In this document: piece by piece, positions 24,601 through 38,651 of the stretch
Position numbering within the stretch: position 1 is the stretch's first letter
Layout of the letters: every line of letters starts with the position of its first letter
Source: Oscarella lobularis
Taxonomy: Eukaryota > Porifera > Homoscleromorpha > Homosclerophorida > Oscarellidae
Direction of reading: 5' to 3'
Length of the DNA: 64,000 bases
NCBI RefSeq assembly: GCF_947507565.1
Contig: NC_089189.1
Location: 682,001 to 746,000, forward strand
Program-made: the position numbers and the translations under genes
The notes under the pieces: model-generated
Seen by the model: the letters and a program-made list of their open reading frames with translations, nothing else
Databases searched by the model: none
Told to the model about the DNA's origin: nothing

Positions 24601-27600
24601 CGGCGCTCAACCTCCAGTGGAATTGGTTCGCCAGTGGATGGATCACGGTGGGTGGTACGATCGCAAAGCAATCGGTAAGAAGAAAAAACGCATTTTAATT
24701 AATTAATTAATTCAAAAATTCTAATTAAAAATTTAGGACAATTTCGCAAGTTGGTCGACATCGGCTTCATCTGCGCCATGGGCCCGCCGGGCGGCGGTCG
24801 CAATCCCATAACGCTTCGTCTCACGCGCCACTTCAATCATCTCTCGTTCGTCGAAATGGAAGACGCGAGCAAGCAGCGCATTTTCTCGTCGATTCTCGCC
24901 AATTGGCTCGCCGTCTTTCCCAACTCGACGGCGCTGACGAATCGTATCGTCGACGCGACGATATCCGTCTACAACACGATAACGTCGCAATTGCTTCCGA
25001 CGCCGGCCAAGTCGCACTACACGTTCAATCTGCGCGATCTCTCGAAGATCTTTCAAGGCATGGCGATGATGCCGTCGACGAAACTCGAAGGAAAAGTGCC
25101 GAATCTCGTTCGACTCTGGTACCACGAGTGCTGTCGCGTCATACAGGATCGTCTCGTCAATAGCGACGATCGGCTTTGGTTCGAGAAACTTCTGACGTCA
25201 AAATTCGAAACGTTTTCCGTTTCGACGGCGGAGATACTGACCCGATCGCCCGTCTTCTACGGCGACTTCATGATACCGGGCGCCGACTCGAGAGTCTATT
25301 GCGAGATAGAGGACCATCCGAAAATGGTGACGACGTGCGAGGAGTATTTGGAGGATTACAATCAGACGAGCACGGCGCCAATGAAACTCGTGCTCTTTCT
25401 CGACGCCGTTCAGCACGTCACGCGCATCAGTCGCGTCATTCGGCAGCCGCTGGGAAACGCTTTGCTATTGGGCGTCGGCGGGAGCGGGCGACAGAGTTTG
25501 ACTCGACTTGCGGCGCACATGTGAGGGCGAGGGTCGCGCGTTCGGGGTCCAATGAATATGATTATATCTATTACCACTCTTTGCTGTTGGAAAAAGGAAA
25601 CGTAAACGTCTGCTTGTTTTTTGTTTAGGGCTGAGTACGATTGCTTTCAGATCGAGCTCGCGAAAAACTACGGCGTGGCGGAGTGGAAGGACGACATCAA
25701 GGGGCTAATGCTCAAGGCAGGTCTCGAGGATAGATCAATCGTTTTTCTCTTCAGCGACACACAGGTAAGAGAGCGCGACATCTCTCCCCCTCACACTCGC
25801 TATCTATCTCTAGATAAAAAGCGAATCGTTTCTCGAAGACATTAACAACATTCTCAACTCGGGCGACGTTCCCAATATCTACGCTCTCGACGAACTCGAC
25901 AACATCTATCTGTCGATGAAGCCCGTCGTTCAAGACGCCGGACTTCAGCCGACGAAAGCGAATCTCTTTTCGACCTACACGAAACGCGTTCGCTCCAACA
26001 TTCACGTCGTCATTTGCATGAGGTAAAAAAATGAATAAATAAATAAATACGTTAAAAATTTGAAAAATTTTTTAGTCCTATTGGAGAAATATTTCGCGCT
26101 CGTCTGCGTCAATTTCCGTCGCTCGTCAACTGCTGCACGATCGATTGGTTCTCCGAGTGGCCCGACGAAGCGCTCAAGTCGGTCGCGTCGACGTTTCTCC
26201 ACGAAATCACCGATTTGGACGAAGGAACGTCGATCGACGGTCTCGTGTCCATGTGCGTCGACATTCACCAGTCGGTCAGCACCACGTCGAAACGTTTCCT
26301 CGCCGAGTTGTCTCGACACAACTACGTGACGCCGACGAGCTATCTCGAATTGCTCGGAACCTTTCAGAAGCTAATCAAGCTCAAAAAGACGGCGATAAGT
26401 CAACTTCGATCCAGAACGAAAAGCGGTCTCGACAAGCTGCTTAGCACCGCCGAAGAAGTGAGCAAACTGCAAGAGGAACTCGAAAGCATGCGTCCCATGC
26501 TGGAGCAAGCGCAAGTCGAAACCGAACAGACGATGGAGAAAATCGAGAAGGATTCCGTTATCGCGAACGAGACGAAGAGCAAAGTTCAAGTCGAAGAGGC
26601 GGAAGCGACGAAGAAAGCCGAAGAGACGAAAGCGATTGCGGACGACGCTCAACGAGATCTCAGCGAAGCGTTGCCGGCGCTCGACGCCGCCGTCGCCAGT
26701 TTGAAGTCGTTGAACAAGAGCGACGTCGTCGAAGTTCGCGCGCTGATGCGACCGCCTCCGGGCGTGCGTCTCGTCATCGAAGCCGTTGCGATAATGAAGG
26801 AGGTGAAACCGCGCAAAGTCGAGGATAAGGAACGACTTGGGCACAAGATCGACGACTATTGGGAGCCGGGCAAAGCTCTGCTGCAAGATCCGACGAAGTT
26901 TTTGGAGAGTCTCTTCAAATATGACAAGGACAACATTCCGGATTCTGTCATTCAAAGAATTCAGCCGTACATCGATAACGATGACTTTCAGCCGGCCGCT
27001 ATAGCCAAAGTGTCGCGAGCGTGCACGTCGATTTGCCAGTGGGTTCGCGCCATGCACAAGTATCATTTCGTCGCGAGAGGAGTCGCACCGAAACGAGTGA
27101 GAAAGAAAAATTAGTCAGTAGCAAATAAACGTTTTTTTCTCTCTCTCTTTAGGAACGATTGGCTGCCGCTCAGGCGTCGCTCGACCAAACGATAAAGCTT
27201 CTCAACGAAGCCAAAGCTCGCCTACGCGAAGTCGAAGAAGGCATCGCGACGCTCAAGCAAAAATACGAAGAGTGCGTCGCCAAGAAACAGGATCTCACCG
27301 AAAAATGCGACCTCTGCTCGGCACGCCTGGGCCGCGCCGAAAAACTCATCGGCGGTCTCAAAGACGAGAAAATCCGCTGGGCGGAATCGGTGACGGCGTT
27401 CGACAGTGAACTCGTCAACATCGTCGGCGACGTTCTCGTCTCGGCCGGCTTCGTAGCGTATCTCGGCCCCTTCACGGGAGAATTCCGCGCCGCGCTCGTC
27501 TCGCAGTGGCTAGCGCGTCTCGGCGAGTACGGCGTGCCGCACGACGATCAGGCGTCGCTCGTTCGCACACTCGGCGAACCGGTGAAAATTCGCAATTGGC

Positions 27601-30600
27601 AGATTGCCGGTTTGCCGCGCGACGCCCTGTCGGTCGAAAACGGCGTCGTCGTTCAGTTCTCGCGTCGCTGGCCGCTCTTCATCGATCCCCAAGGCCAGGC
27701 GAATAAGTGGGTGAAGAACTTGGAGAAGGACAACGGCTTGGACGTCGTGAAATTAACCGATCGCGATTTTTTGCGAAGTCTCGAGAACGCCGTTCGATTC
27801 GGCAAGCCGTGCCTGCTCGAGAACGTCGGCGAGGAACTCGATCCGGCGCTCGAGCCGATTCTTCTCAAGCAGACGTTCAAGCAGGCGGGCAGCGTCGTGA
27901 TTAAGCTCGGCGATTCGACGATTCCCTATCACGACGACTTCAAGTTGTACATCACGACGAAATTGCCGAATCCCCACTACACGCCCGAAGTGTCGACGAA
28001 AGTGACGCTCGTGAATTTTACGCTCTCGCCGAGCGGTCTCGAGGATCAGATGCTCGCGCTCGCCGTCGCCGAAGAGCGACCCGATTTGGAGGAGGCGAAG
28101 AATCAGCTCATCGTTTCGAATGCGCGAATGCGACAGGAGTTGAAGGAAATCGAGGATAAAATTCTCGAAAAGTTGTCGAATTCCGAAGGATCGCCTGTCG
28201 ACGATTTGGACTTGATCGACACGTTGGAAAAGTCGAAGGCGAAGTCGGAGGAGATCAAGGCGAAAGTGGCGGTCGCCGAGCAGACGGAAAAGGATATTGA
28301 CACGACGCGAAGTCAGTATATACCGGTGGCTGTGAGAACGCAGATTCTCTTCTTCTGCGTAACGGATCTGGTATCGTTTTTCTATTCATCTGTTTATTTC
28401 GATATACGTTCTCTCTTTAGGCGAACATCGATCCTATGTATCAGTATTCGTTGGAGTGGTTCATCAGCATTTTCCTTGGGACTATATCGAATGCTGAAGC
28501 TTCAGGTATTTCCTATCTAATCATCTTATAGAAAATTCGAATTTTAACTTGCAGATGACGTTGCGGAACGAATTTCGAACATCAACGATTATTTCACCTT
28601 CAGTCTCTACAGCAACGTGTGCCGAAGTTTATTCGAGAAACACAAGCTTCTCTTCTCGTTTCTCCTCTGCGCACGCATTCTAATGAACGAAAACAAAATC
28701 GACATGGTAAGAAGGTACAGGAGAAAAGAGATGCGGACTCTGAGTCTCTATCGTAGGCTGAATGGCGTCATCTCATCGCCGGAGGCACGTCGACTCCGAA
28801 AGATCTACCAAATCCGTCTCCCGATTGGATATCGCAAAGATCTTGGTCTGAAATCCTCACCTTGCCTTCGCTGGTAATAGAGACGACGATTCTTCCGATT
28901 GGGGCCCCCCAAAAAAGCAAAATCTCTTTTCTCAGCCAAATTTCGTCACGTTCGCCGACGACTTCATCGAACACGTCGCCGGCTTCAAAACGATATTCGA
29001 CAGCGACGAACCCCATCGCGAACCGCTTCCGGGTTCCCTCAACGATCGACTGAACGCCTTTCAAAAGCTTCTCGTTCTCCGCTCCATTCGCGCCGATCGC
29101 GTCACGAACGCGATGCAGGACTTCGTCTCCGATCAATTGGGCCAGCGTTTCATCGAGCCCCAAACCGCCGATCTATCTCTCGCCTTCAAAGACTCGTCGG
29201 CGACGTGTCCGCTCATTTTCGTCCTCTCCGTCGGCACCGATCCCGCCGCCGATTTGTACAAGTTCGCCGAGGAGATGAAGTTTTCTAAAAAATTGACGGC
29301 GATATCGTTGGGACAAGGACAGGGGCCGCGCGCCGAGGCGATGATGAAGAGCGCCATGGAGCGAGGCAAGTGGGTTTTCTTTCAGAATTGTCATCTGTCG
29401 CCGAGCTGGATGCCGTCGTTGGAAAGACTCGTCGAGCAGATCGATGCAGAAAAGGTAAATTGGGGACGTGATCTTGTGTGTTTATTTTTTGGAGATTTTT
29501 TTCGCTTAATTAAGGTTCATCGGGATTTTCGGCTTTGGTTGACGAGTATGCCCAGTCCGAAATTTCCCGTGTCGATTCTGCAGAACGGATCGAAGATGAC
29601 GGTGGAGCCGCCGCGCGGAATCAAGGCCAATCTGCTTCAGTCTTTCGCCAATTTCAACGACGATTTTCTCAACTCGTGCTCCAAGGTGCGTGGCTTAGAC
29701 CGTCTTCGTTGTCGAGTCATATTCATGGGCTCCCCTATAGAGTGCGGTTTTTAAGTCTCTGTTGCTTTCTCTCTGTCTCTTCCACGGCGTCACGTTGGAA
29801 CGGCGCAAATTCGGCGCACTCGGCTTCAACATACCGTACGAATTCACGACGGGCGACTTGCGCATTTGCATCAGCCAGCTCAAGATGTTTCTCGACGAAT
29901 ACCAAAACGTTCCCTATAAGGTAAAAATCAAATTATTAATTTTAGTTTTCATAGCCAAACTTTTTGAATTAAACCCTCAGGTTTTGAAATACACGGCTGG
30001 ACACATCAACTACGGCGGGCGCGTGACAGACGATTGGGATAGGCGTTGCATTATGAATATCCTCGAAGGCTACTACAATCCCGACATCTTGAATCCCGAG
30101 CACGTTTACTCCGAATCGGGGATTTATCATCAGCTGGAGGAGGATTCCGAGCACGCTGTAAGTAAAGAAAATCGATGAAAGGTCAAGGTCTTTTATTTCT
30201 TGATATAGGCCTACGTGGCGTACATAAAGAGTCTTCCTATTAATGATACGCCGGAGATATTCGCACTGCACAGCAACGCCAACATTACTTTCGCTCAAAA
30301 CGAGACGTTTGCTTTGCTAAATGGGCTCGTCAAACTGCAACCGAAATCGAGCGGAGGAACGGGTCGTTCCATGGAAGAGGTAAAAAGAAAAAAAGCAATT
30401 TAAAAATTATTAAATTATTAAATCTTTAATTTTTTTCTTTCTCGCTATAGGTGGTCGAAGAGACGTCGAAGAGCATTCTTGAGAAGGTCCCCGGTCCCAT
30501 CGACTTGGACCCGATCTCGAAAAAATACCCCGTCAAATACGAAGAATCGATGAACACCGTTCTCGTCCAAGAGCTCATCCGCTACAATCGTCTCCTTCGC

Positions 30601-31350
30601 GTCATTCGTCGCACGCTCAGCGATCTCACGAAGGCTCTCAAGGGTCTCGTCGTCATGTCGCAAGAACTCGAAACGATGGCGAACAGTCTCTACAACAACG
30701 CCGTTCCCGCGCTGTGGGCCGCCAAAGCGTATCCGTCCCTAAAGCCCCTTGCCTCTTGGGTCGCCGATCTCGTCGCTCGTATGGCGTTCATACAGGAATG
30801 GATCGACGATGGAATACCGTCCGTTTTCTGGATTTCCGGGTTCTTTTTTCCGCAGGCTTTTCTCACCGGAACGCTGCAGAATTACGCTCGAAAAGCCGTG
30901 ATATCGATCGATACGATTAGCTTCGATTTCGTCGTGCGACGCGAGACGGCCGCCGAGCTGGCGACGCGGCCCGAGAACGGTTGCTACATACGCGGACTGT
31001 TTCTCGAGGGCGCTTCGTGGAACGGCGACGCCGCCGAATTGGCCGAATCGCGACCTAAGGAACTTTATACCGAATTTCCGATTATTCATCTCGTGCCCGC
31101 GGAAAATCGCAAAATTCCCGAAACGGGTATGTACGTGTGTCCCGTTTATAAGACCCTTACTAGAGCTGGTAAGCACATGCGATCTATCGATGAGTTGCGA
31201 TGTGAGTAATGATCTTTTTTTTTCTAAGGCACTTTGTCTACTACGGGTCATTCCACCAATTATGTCGTATCTATTGAAATTCCGTCTAGCAAGCCGCAGC
31301 GCCACTGGATCAAACGAGGTGTGGCGTTGCTTTGCGCCCTCAATTATTAG
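15647..31350 (+). CDS. DNAH1: Axonemal inner-arm dynein heavy chain 1
   Basis: About forty short-intron exons encode a complete dynein heavy chain, roughly 4,100 residues by estimate, that follows vertebrate DNAH1 almost block for block. Exons 1-4 (15647-15802, 15854-15926, 15978-16063, 16121-16827) give the N-terminal RGYYSD and [10 protein letters not shown] blocks. The linker follows, then six AAA modules with P-loops at 21151-21174 ([11 protein letters not shown]1), 21997-22020 ([11 protein letters not shown]2), 24317-24340 ([11 protein letters not shown]3) and 25471-25491 (degenerate GVGGSGR, AAA4). The coiled-coil stalk spans about 26400-28300. The C-terminal region ends [15 protein letters not shown]. 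It drives ATP-dependent sliding of ciliary doublets as the heavy chain of inner-arm dynein f/I1-type or single-headed arms. A 57-nt in-frame intron lies at about 20616-20682. The intron 22606-23757 is far longer than the rest. An acidic insert ([14 protein letters not shown], about 18230-18280) sits in the tail. Confidence 0.96.
23017..23024. promoter_or_regulatory. CRE-like palindrome tgacgtca inside DNAH1 intron
   Basis: A perfect 8-bp cAMP-response-element consensus within the long intron, about 220 bp upstream of a TATA-like motif. Chance occurrence is possible; function is inferred only from the motif pair. Confidence 0.3.
23246..23254 (+). promoter_or_regulatory. TATA-like box tataaatag inside DNAH1 intron
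   Basis: A good TATA consensus in an intron that is otherwise long without apparent reason. If used, transcription would start near 23275-23280, at tacttatcagatggag. I could not match the downstream sequence to a known small nuclear, nucleolar or SRP RNA. Confidence 0.3.
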
Positions 31351-31462
31351 TTACTGGAACCACGTTGGACGTATGCATTATTGCTATTGCTATTGGTATT
31401 TGAACATGTGACATCCTTGCAGTGGAATTCGCATCCGGGCGGCCGTGGCACGTTTTCTTCTC

Positions 31463-33426
<1,964 letters not shown>

Positions 33427-33657
33427 CTACGAACAACAACCACGTGCATCATTTTAGCCAATATAGTATACTAGCAAAGAGACGTCATTCCCCCTCCCCT
33501 CCTCTCCTCCCAATGCATTGGTGGTTGCACACGTATCGGAAATGAGTCGCCCTACCCGATCTCACTAAATTCAACGTCGAAAAGTTATATACAAGAATGA
33601 ATACTAATCAAGATTCTACAGATAAATCCGCGAGCTAAAAAATAGAAAATAACGTGA

Positions 33658-34881
33658 TCATGCAACAGTGCAACACTTCTCCTTAAATCCTAACGACTCT
33701 CGACCGTCCTCCTCGTCGCTGTCGTACATTTCTACAGTACTTCCCGCTCGCCTCAGATAGGCCCCGTTGCCGCCGACGCCCCGACTAAGTCTCCCGCTCT
33801 CCTCCTCGTCGCTTCCCACACCCAATTCCTGATTTAAACGTATAAGTCCCCGGGAGACTTGCAGGAACGCGTCCTGAACGCCGGCGTCGGTCATCGCCGA
33901 CGTCTCGAAGAAATAGGCGTCGATCGAGTCGGCGTACTCTTGGGCCTTGGCGCGATCGACGGCTCGTTGGCTTTCCAAGTCCGATTTGTTGCCGACGAGG
34001 CACATTACTATTCGTCCCTCTACGTTGCGCTTTAGTTCTGGGAAATATATATTCGATGAGGTTTAATAATTAATTAATTAATTAATTTTTCTTCGCTTAC
34101 CGTTTACCCAGCTTTGTATTGCCTCGAAACTGGTCAGTGACGTAATGTCGTATACTAGCATCGCTGCGTTTGCCTTTCGATAGTACATTGGTGCCTAGGG
34201 AATACATAGTAATAAGTAGGCAATATACAGCAATCCAAGTACTACTGTATATCATGCTAGTACTTGGAATACATATACCAGTTACATCTGCTTGCTGACA
34301 ATATTGATGAAACATGGCATATCATAATTAATAATCAGAAATTTAACGCAAAAAATACAGACAGCTGCTATAAATAATTTCTATTATTACTTATCCCCCT
34401 CAAATGGACTCCCAACACGTACAACTAAAACTAGACTACTCAATAAATAGCCTGATACAAGCCTGGTACAAGCACACGTGCTATCATCATTACCATAGAC
34501 CGGAATCTAAACGAAAAAAACAAATAATTGCCAAACGTAAATAAGTGTAGTGTACTGACCGTTCTTGACCCGCCGTGTCCCACAATTGTAATTTCACGCG
34601 ATGATTTTCGACCGTTCTAACAATCAATAGTACCCATAGAGTGTCAGCACACCCAATGTATGTGTATTCATACAGTTTGAAAGTGAAGAACGACGCCCCT
34701 ATCGTCGGACTGACCGTATTAGAAAAGAGTTTGCCTATGTAGCGAAGCACGAGCGACGTCTTTCCGACTCCTGAACGTGCGCAATACGATGTTCTCCCCC
34801 ATCCCCGTCACCCATTCCTCCGCCTCCCACTCCGCGCTCACCTTGACTGCCTAGAACGACGATTTTCGCTTCCAACGACAT
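33658..34881 (-). CDS. Rab-family small GTPase
   Basis: The ATG at 34881 starts MSLEAKIVVLGSQ. The spliced exons give P-loop GVGKTSLVLRY, switch I TIGASFF, switch II WDTAGQERFRSM, then APMYYRKANAAMLVYDIT, GNKSDLE, and ETSAMTDAG. The last exon is 115 codons from MCLVGNKSDLE to the stop at 33658. The effector region and PMYYR motif are most like the Rab5/21/22 endosomal group, but no exact subfamily is assigned. The C-terminus ends KEKCCTVA, so the terminal CTVA could be a CaaX box with a second Cys beside it. FRSM of switch II is contributed by a 13-nt micro-exon (about 34490-34502). An acidic, Ser-rich C-terminal linker (DSDEEDGRESL) is longer than usual. Its 3' end converges on CPOX, 231 bp away. 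Confidence 0.9.
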
Positions 34882-35738
34882 GACTCCGCTGCTGCTGCTC
34901 ATTCGCTCGACGTTTCCTTGCGTCGCCCGCAAATGCAGCCCACCTCGAGTCGTCACGTGAAGTGCGGTATGAGCTGGTTGCTATACGGGATTGTTCTACA
35001 CGTTGTGGAGGTCCGCCCGGTGTATGGTTTCTCACTGACGCCTAGCGCTCGTGCATGGATCATTGAGTGTTATGCGACACCATTCTGATTCACCTAGTTT
35101 GCTACCTGTACCTGAGGGCCGTGACTGAGTAGCAGCATGCGCTGCATCTATGAACAAAAGTGTCCATACTAGACTGCAATTTCAGTAGACTAGTAGGCAG
35201 ATACAAAGCGTGGTTACCACTCTATCTGATCTAGAGTTGCTAGGACAATGCCAATGCGACCCTATCTGCCATTGTGTTCTAATTGAATTGGTACTGACTT
35301 ATCAATTCAAAAATGTTATTATTGTTACGGGTATGCGGTTTCAGTTCTTACGCTTATCGAGCGCTGCAAAAAAATGAGGTTTCAGCCATTTACTCTTTTT
35401 AGTTAGAAGTTATAAAAAAATACTGTGTATGGGTGCTTCAATTTAGACAACAGTACTGCTGTCCCCTTCTGTGGTCTGCAGCTGATCTCAAAACATTCAA
35501 AGTTCTATTACGATTTAACTGTTATTCTGTCCAAGGAAAATAAACATGTTTAATTAATTAATCAAGAGATATACATTATTTATTTTATATATGGTAGATA
35601 GGTAATTATGTACGGCACCCGGTAGATCGACCATTACGTGTCGAGGGTTGTTCCGTCGGAAAATAAATTAATATCACTATCACTATCACTATCTGTACAC
35701 TGTGGGTCATTGATATTTACTTGTTTTCTGCTAGAAAA
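34882..35738. other. Divergent intergenic region (Rab / AVL9)
   Basis: About 860 bp of AT-rich sequence between the divergent Rab and AVL9 starts. It has a short atcact repeat near 35673-35692 and TTAATTAA-type stretches. No gene, RNA or mobile element recognised; it presumably contains both promoters. Confidence 0.4.
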
Positions 35739-37975
35739 ATGTCCAGCGATAGCAGCGGAGATTGCAGCGTTCGCCACGTCGTCGTGGTCGATTTTCATTA
35801 TCAGAACGGGTGTCAGGTTAGTTGTGAACCATCAAAGTGCGTCGATACCTATTTGCCAACGATTTCAGATCGATTATTCCTTCCCGGAGATCGAATCGGA
35901 CAAAATAGCGACGATTTGGCGCTTTCTACCGCACTTATCGATTCCAGACGGCGCTCACAAGACAGAAGAAGGTAATTTTGACCACGAACAAGAACAAATC
36001 GAACGGTGTTCGCCTGTAGGATCCGTTTTCTTCACAATCCCGACTTCAGTTGAACATCCCTTCGGAGGAAAACGCATTTTCGGAATATCGTACTACAGAC
36101 AAATCGACGCAAACGTAAGGAAAGATAAAACTAAAAGACTTTTTATGTGTACGAGTTCCCCTGACAGGAAGTTCCATTGGAAGATCGAAAAACGCCGAGA
36201 TCGACTATATTGAAGGCAGTGGTTGTTCTGATAGATCAGGTTGGTCGATTTTCAGCCGAAATTTCTTTTCTAAATGCTCGTGCTCTCAAGCCATATTTTG
36301 GTTTTATTCATGCCAAATTGGTTGCCATAACGAAAGCCTACTTTGATTCAAAAGACTTTTCTAATAAGGAAATTATTAAAGTTAGTTGGACGATTGTAAT
36401 GGGCGCTTCCTTGTATTGTAGTCTCATTGCCTCTTGCAGGAGTTCTATGATAGTCTCTCCGTTTCATCTATTAAAAGAGAAGAACTGCACTTCTATCATA
36501 TTGGTACTTGAACGATTGTGGGCATATGGTTCTGACTAACGTTTTCAGGAATTAATTTATCTCATTTAATTAAAAAGTTTCGTCACAAGGTTAGCTTGTT
36601 GTATATTGATAGTCTTGGAATTAGAAACAAGGCTATTTCTTTTAATTAAAGATTTTGCTCATCTTCAAACTTCTCCTTCTTGAGCAGAAAGTAAGATCTA
36701 GAAGAGACCTGTATCTTTGGCTTACGGGCTGTCCAGGTTCTATTCTATGGAGCTTCTGCAGAGAGAGTTTGCTTCACGTTTCTATCATTTCTCTCTATAT
36801 ATCCAGGTGAAGACGATATGCAGAGCCACGCGAGAGTATCATACGTATACTTGCTCTAGGACTACTAAGTCAAGAATTGAGCTTTAGCCAGAGCAGTGAA
36901 CCTAAAGTCAGTTGAACACAACACGAATCTTATTTTGTATACGCTATTTGTGCTAGGATGACATGGGATTTCCCTTGTCTTTATTTTCGAACGTAAGTAA
37001 GGGGAAGTAGCAGGGGTATTATTTTATAGTATCACTATTAGGAATGCGTTTTTGAGCCGTACTTGCCCCTGCAACAGCTTGAGAGTCTAACACTGGGAAA
37101 ATATAAGGGATATCTCGTTGGAGCAACGAATCCACTAATGAGGCATAAAACCGATTGGATTGATGCCGTTGTTGACGTAAGAATACCACGTGATTCTTTC
37201 TAGCAATTTAACTATTTACTCTAGGTTGAAGAATGCAGTCTAACGCTTACGTCGTCTTACCTCACTTCCGTGCTATCGTCTACTGTAGCGGATGAACGAT
37301 TCAGTCAATATTTGATTGATCACGTCGCGCCTGATATCGAAACCCAGGATGAGAGAACCCAATGGGAAGGAAGTGAAGAATGGATTCGAGCTCAATTCAA
37401 ACTCTATCTTGTCTCTCTCTTCTGCTGCTCCTTATGCCAAGGCAAAGGCCAAAATAAAATAATTATTTAATGATTACTTTAATTAAAGGGTCTGCTTTGT
37501 GGGCGGATTTCAACGATGATTATGTAGTGATGTTGAGATCGACTCAGCATTACTCAAAGTGGAAAGAGAAAGGGCAGCCAGGAATGACGGAAATTGAACC
37601 ACAGTACGTAGCGAACACTAAATTAATTTTTATGACGTCTTCAATTAATAGGCATCCATTTCATGGCCAAATGTCTCCTTCTGACGTCGGTCGCAGAGTA
37701 GCCAAGTACGTATCGAAGTCAATTTATTACGCGGCGCTCAACAGTTCATATTAAAAATAGATTTGTTGGTCTAAATGACGTGCAGGCGAGTCAGATCGTA
37801 GCAGATGCAAACAGAGCTATGAAAACGGTCAAAGAAACTATGGGCAAGATCTTGAATAGAACCGACTTCTAAAAATTAAACGAAGTATTGTTATTACGTA
37901 GGATCCTTGTGGTCAACAGCAAAGTCTTGGTTCAATCAAGATGACGAAGACAGTGAAGAGAAAAACACTGATTGA
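35739..37975 (+). CDS. AVL9: AVL9 late-secretory-pathway protein
   Basis: The ATG at 35739 gives MSSDSSGDCSVRHVVVVDFHYQNGCQV, followed after short introns by the AVL9/DENN-like N-terminal block (FPEIESD, WRFLPHLSIPDGAHKTEEG, FGISYYRQID, ILKAVVVL). Later exons encode FYDSLSVSSIKREEL, HLIKKFRHK, ILLIFKLLLLEQK, LFYGASAERV, FEPYLPLQQL, GYLVGATNPLM, WEGSEEWIRAQFKLYL, ALWADFNDDYVVMLRSTQHY, HPFHGQMSPSDVGRRVA. The final exon (37902-37975) ends WSTAKSWFNQDDEDSEEKNTD. AVL9 acts in post-Golgi transport and cell migration and carries an unusual DENN module. The last intron (37844-37901) has a GC donor (gcaaga). The internal exon structure between about 36800 and 36950 is not fully resolved. The gene converges on HINT1 with a 75-bp gap. 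Confidence 0.88.
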
Positions 37976-38050
37976 TTTATTGCAAGAAAAAGACAAAGAG
38001 AAAAAGACAAACAGGTATCTATTGATCGAGTTCAACGTGTAGCTACGTAT

Positions 38051-38554
<504 letters not shown>

Positions 38555-38651
38555 TTTTTGTCTGATCCGGGTCTTCTTCCCGAACCAAACTGCTAAGTTC
38601 GTTCTTCTGGCAACTTGGAAGCGATTAGAAGGCTTCTGAATTAAGAAGGCG

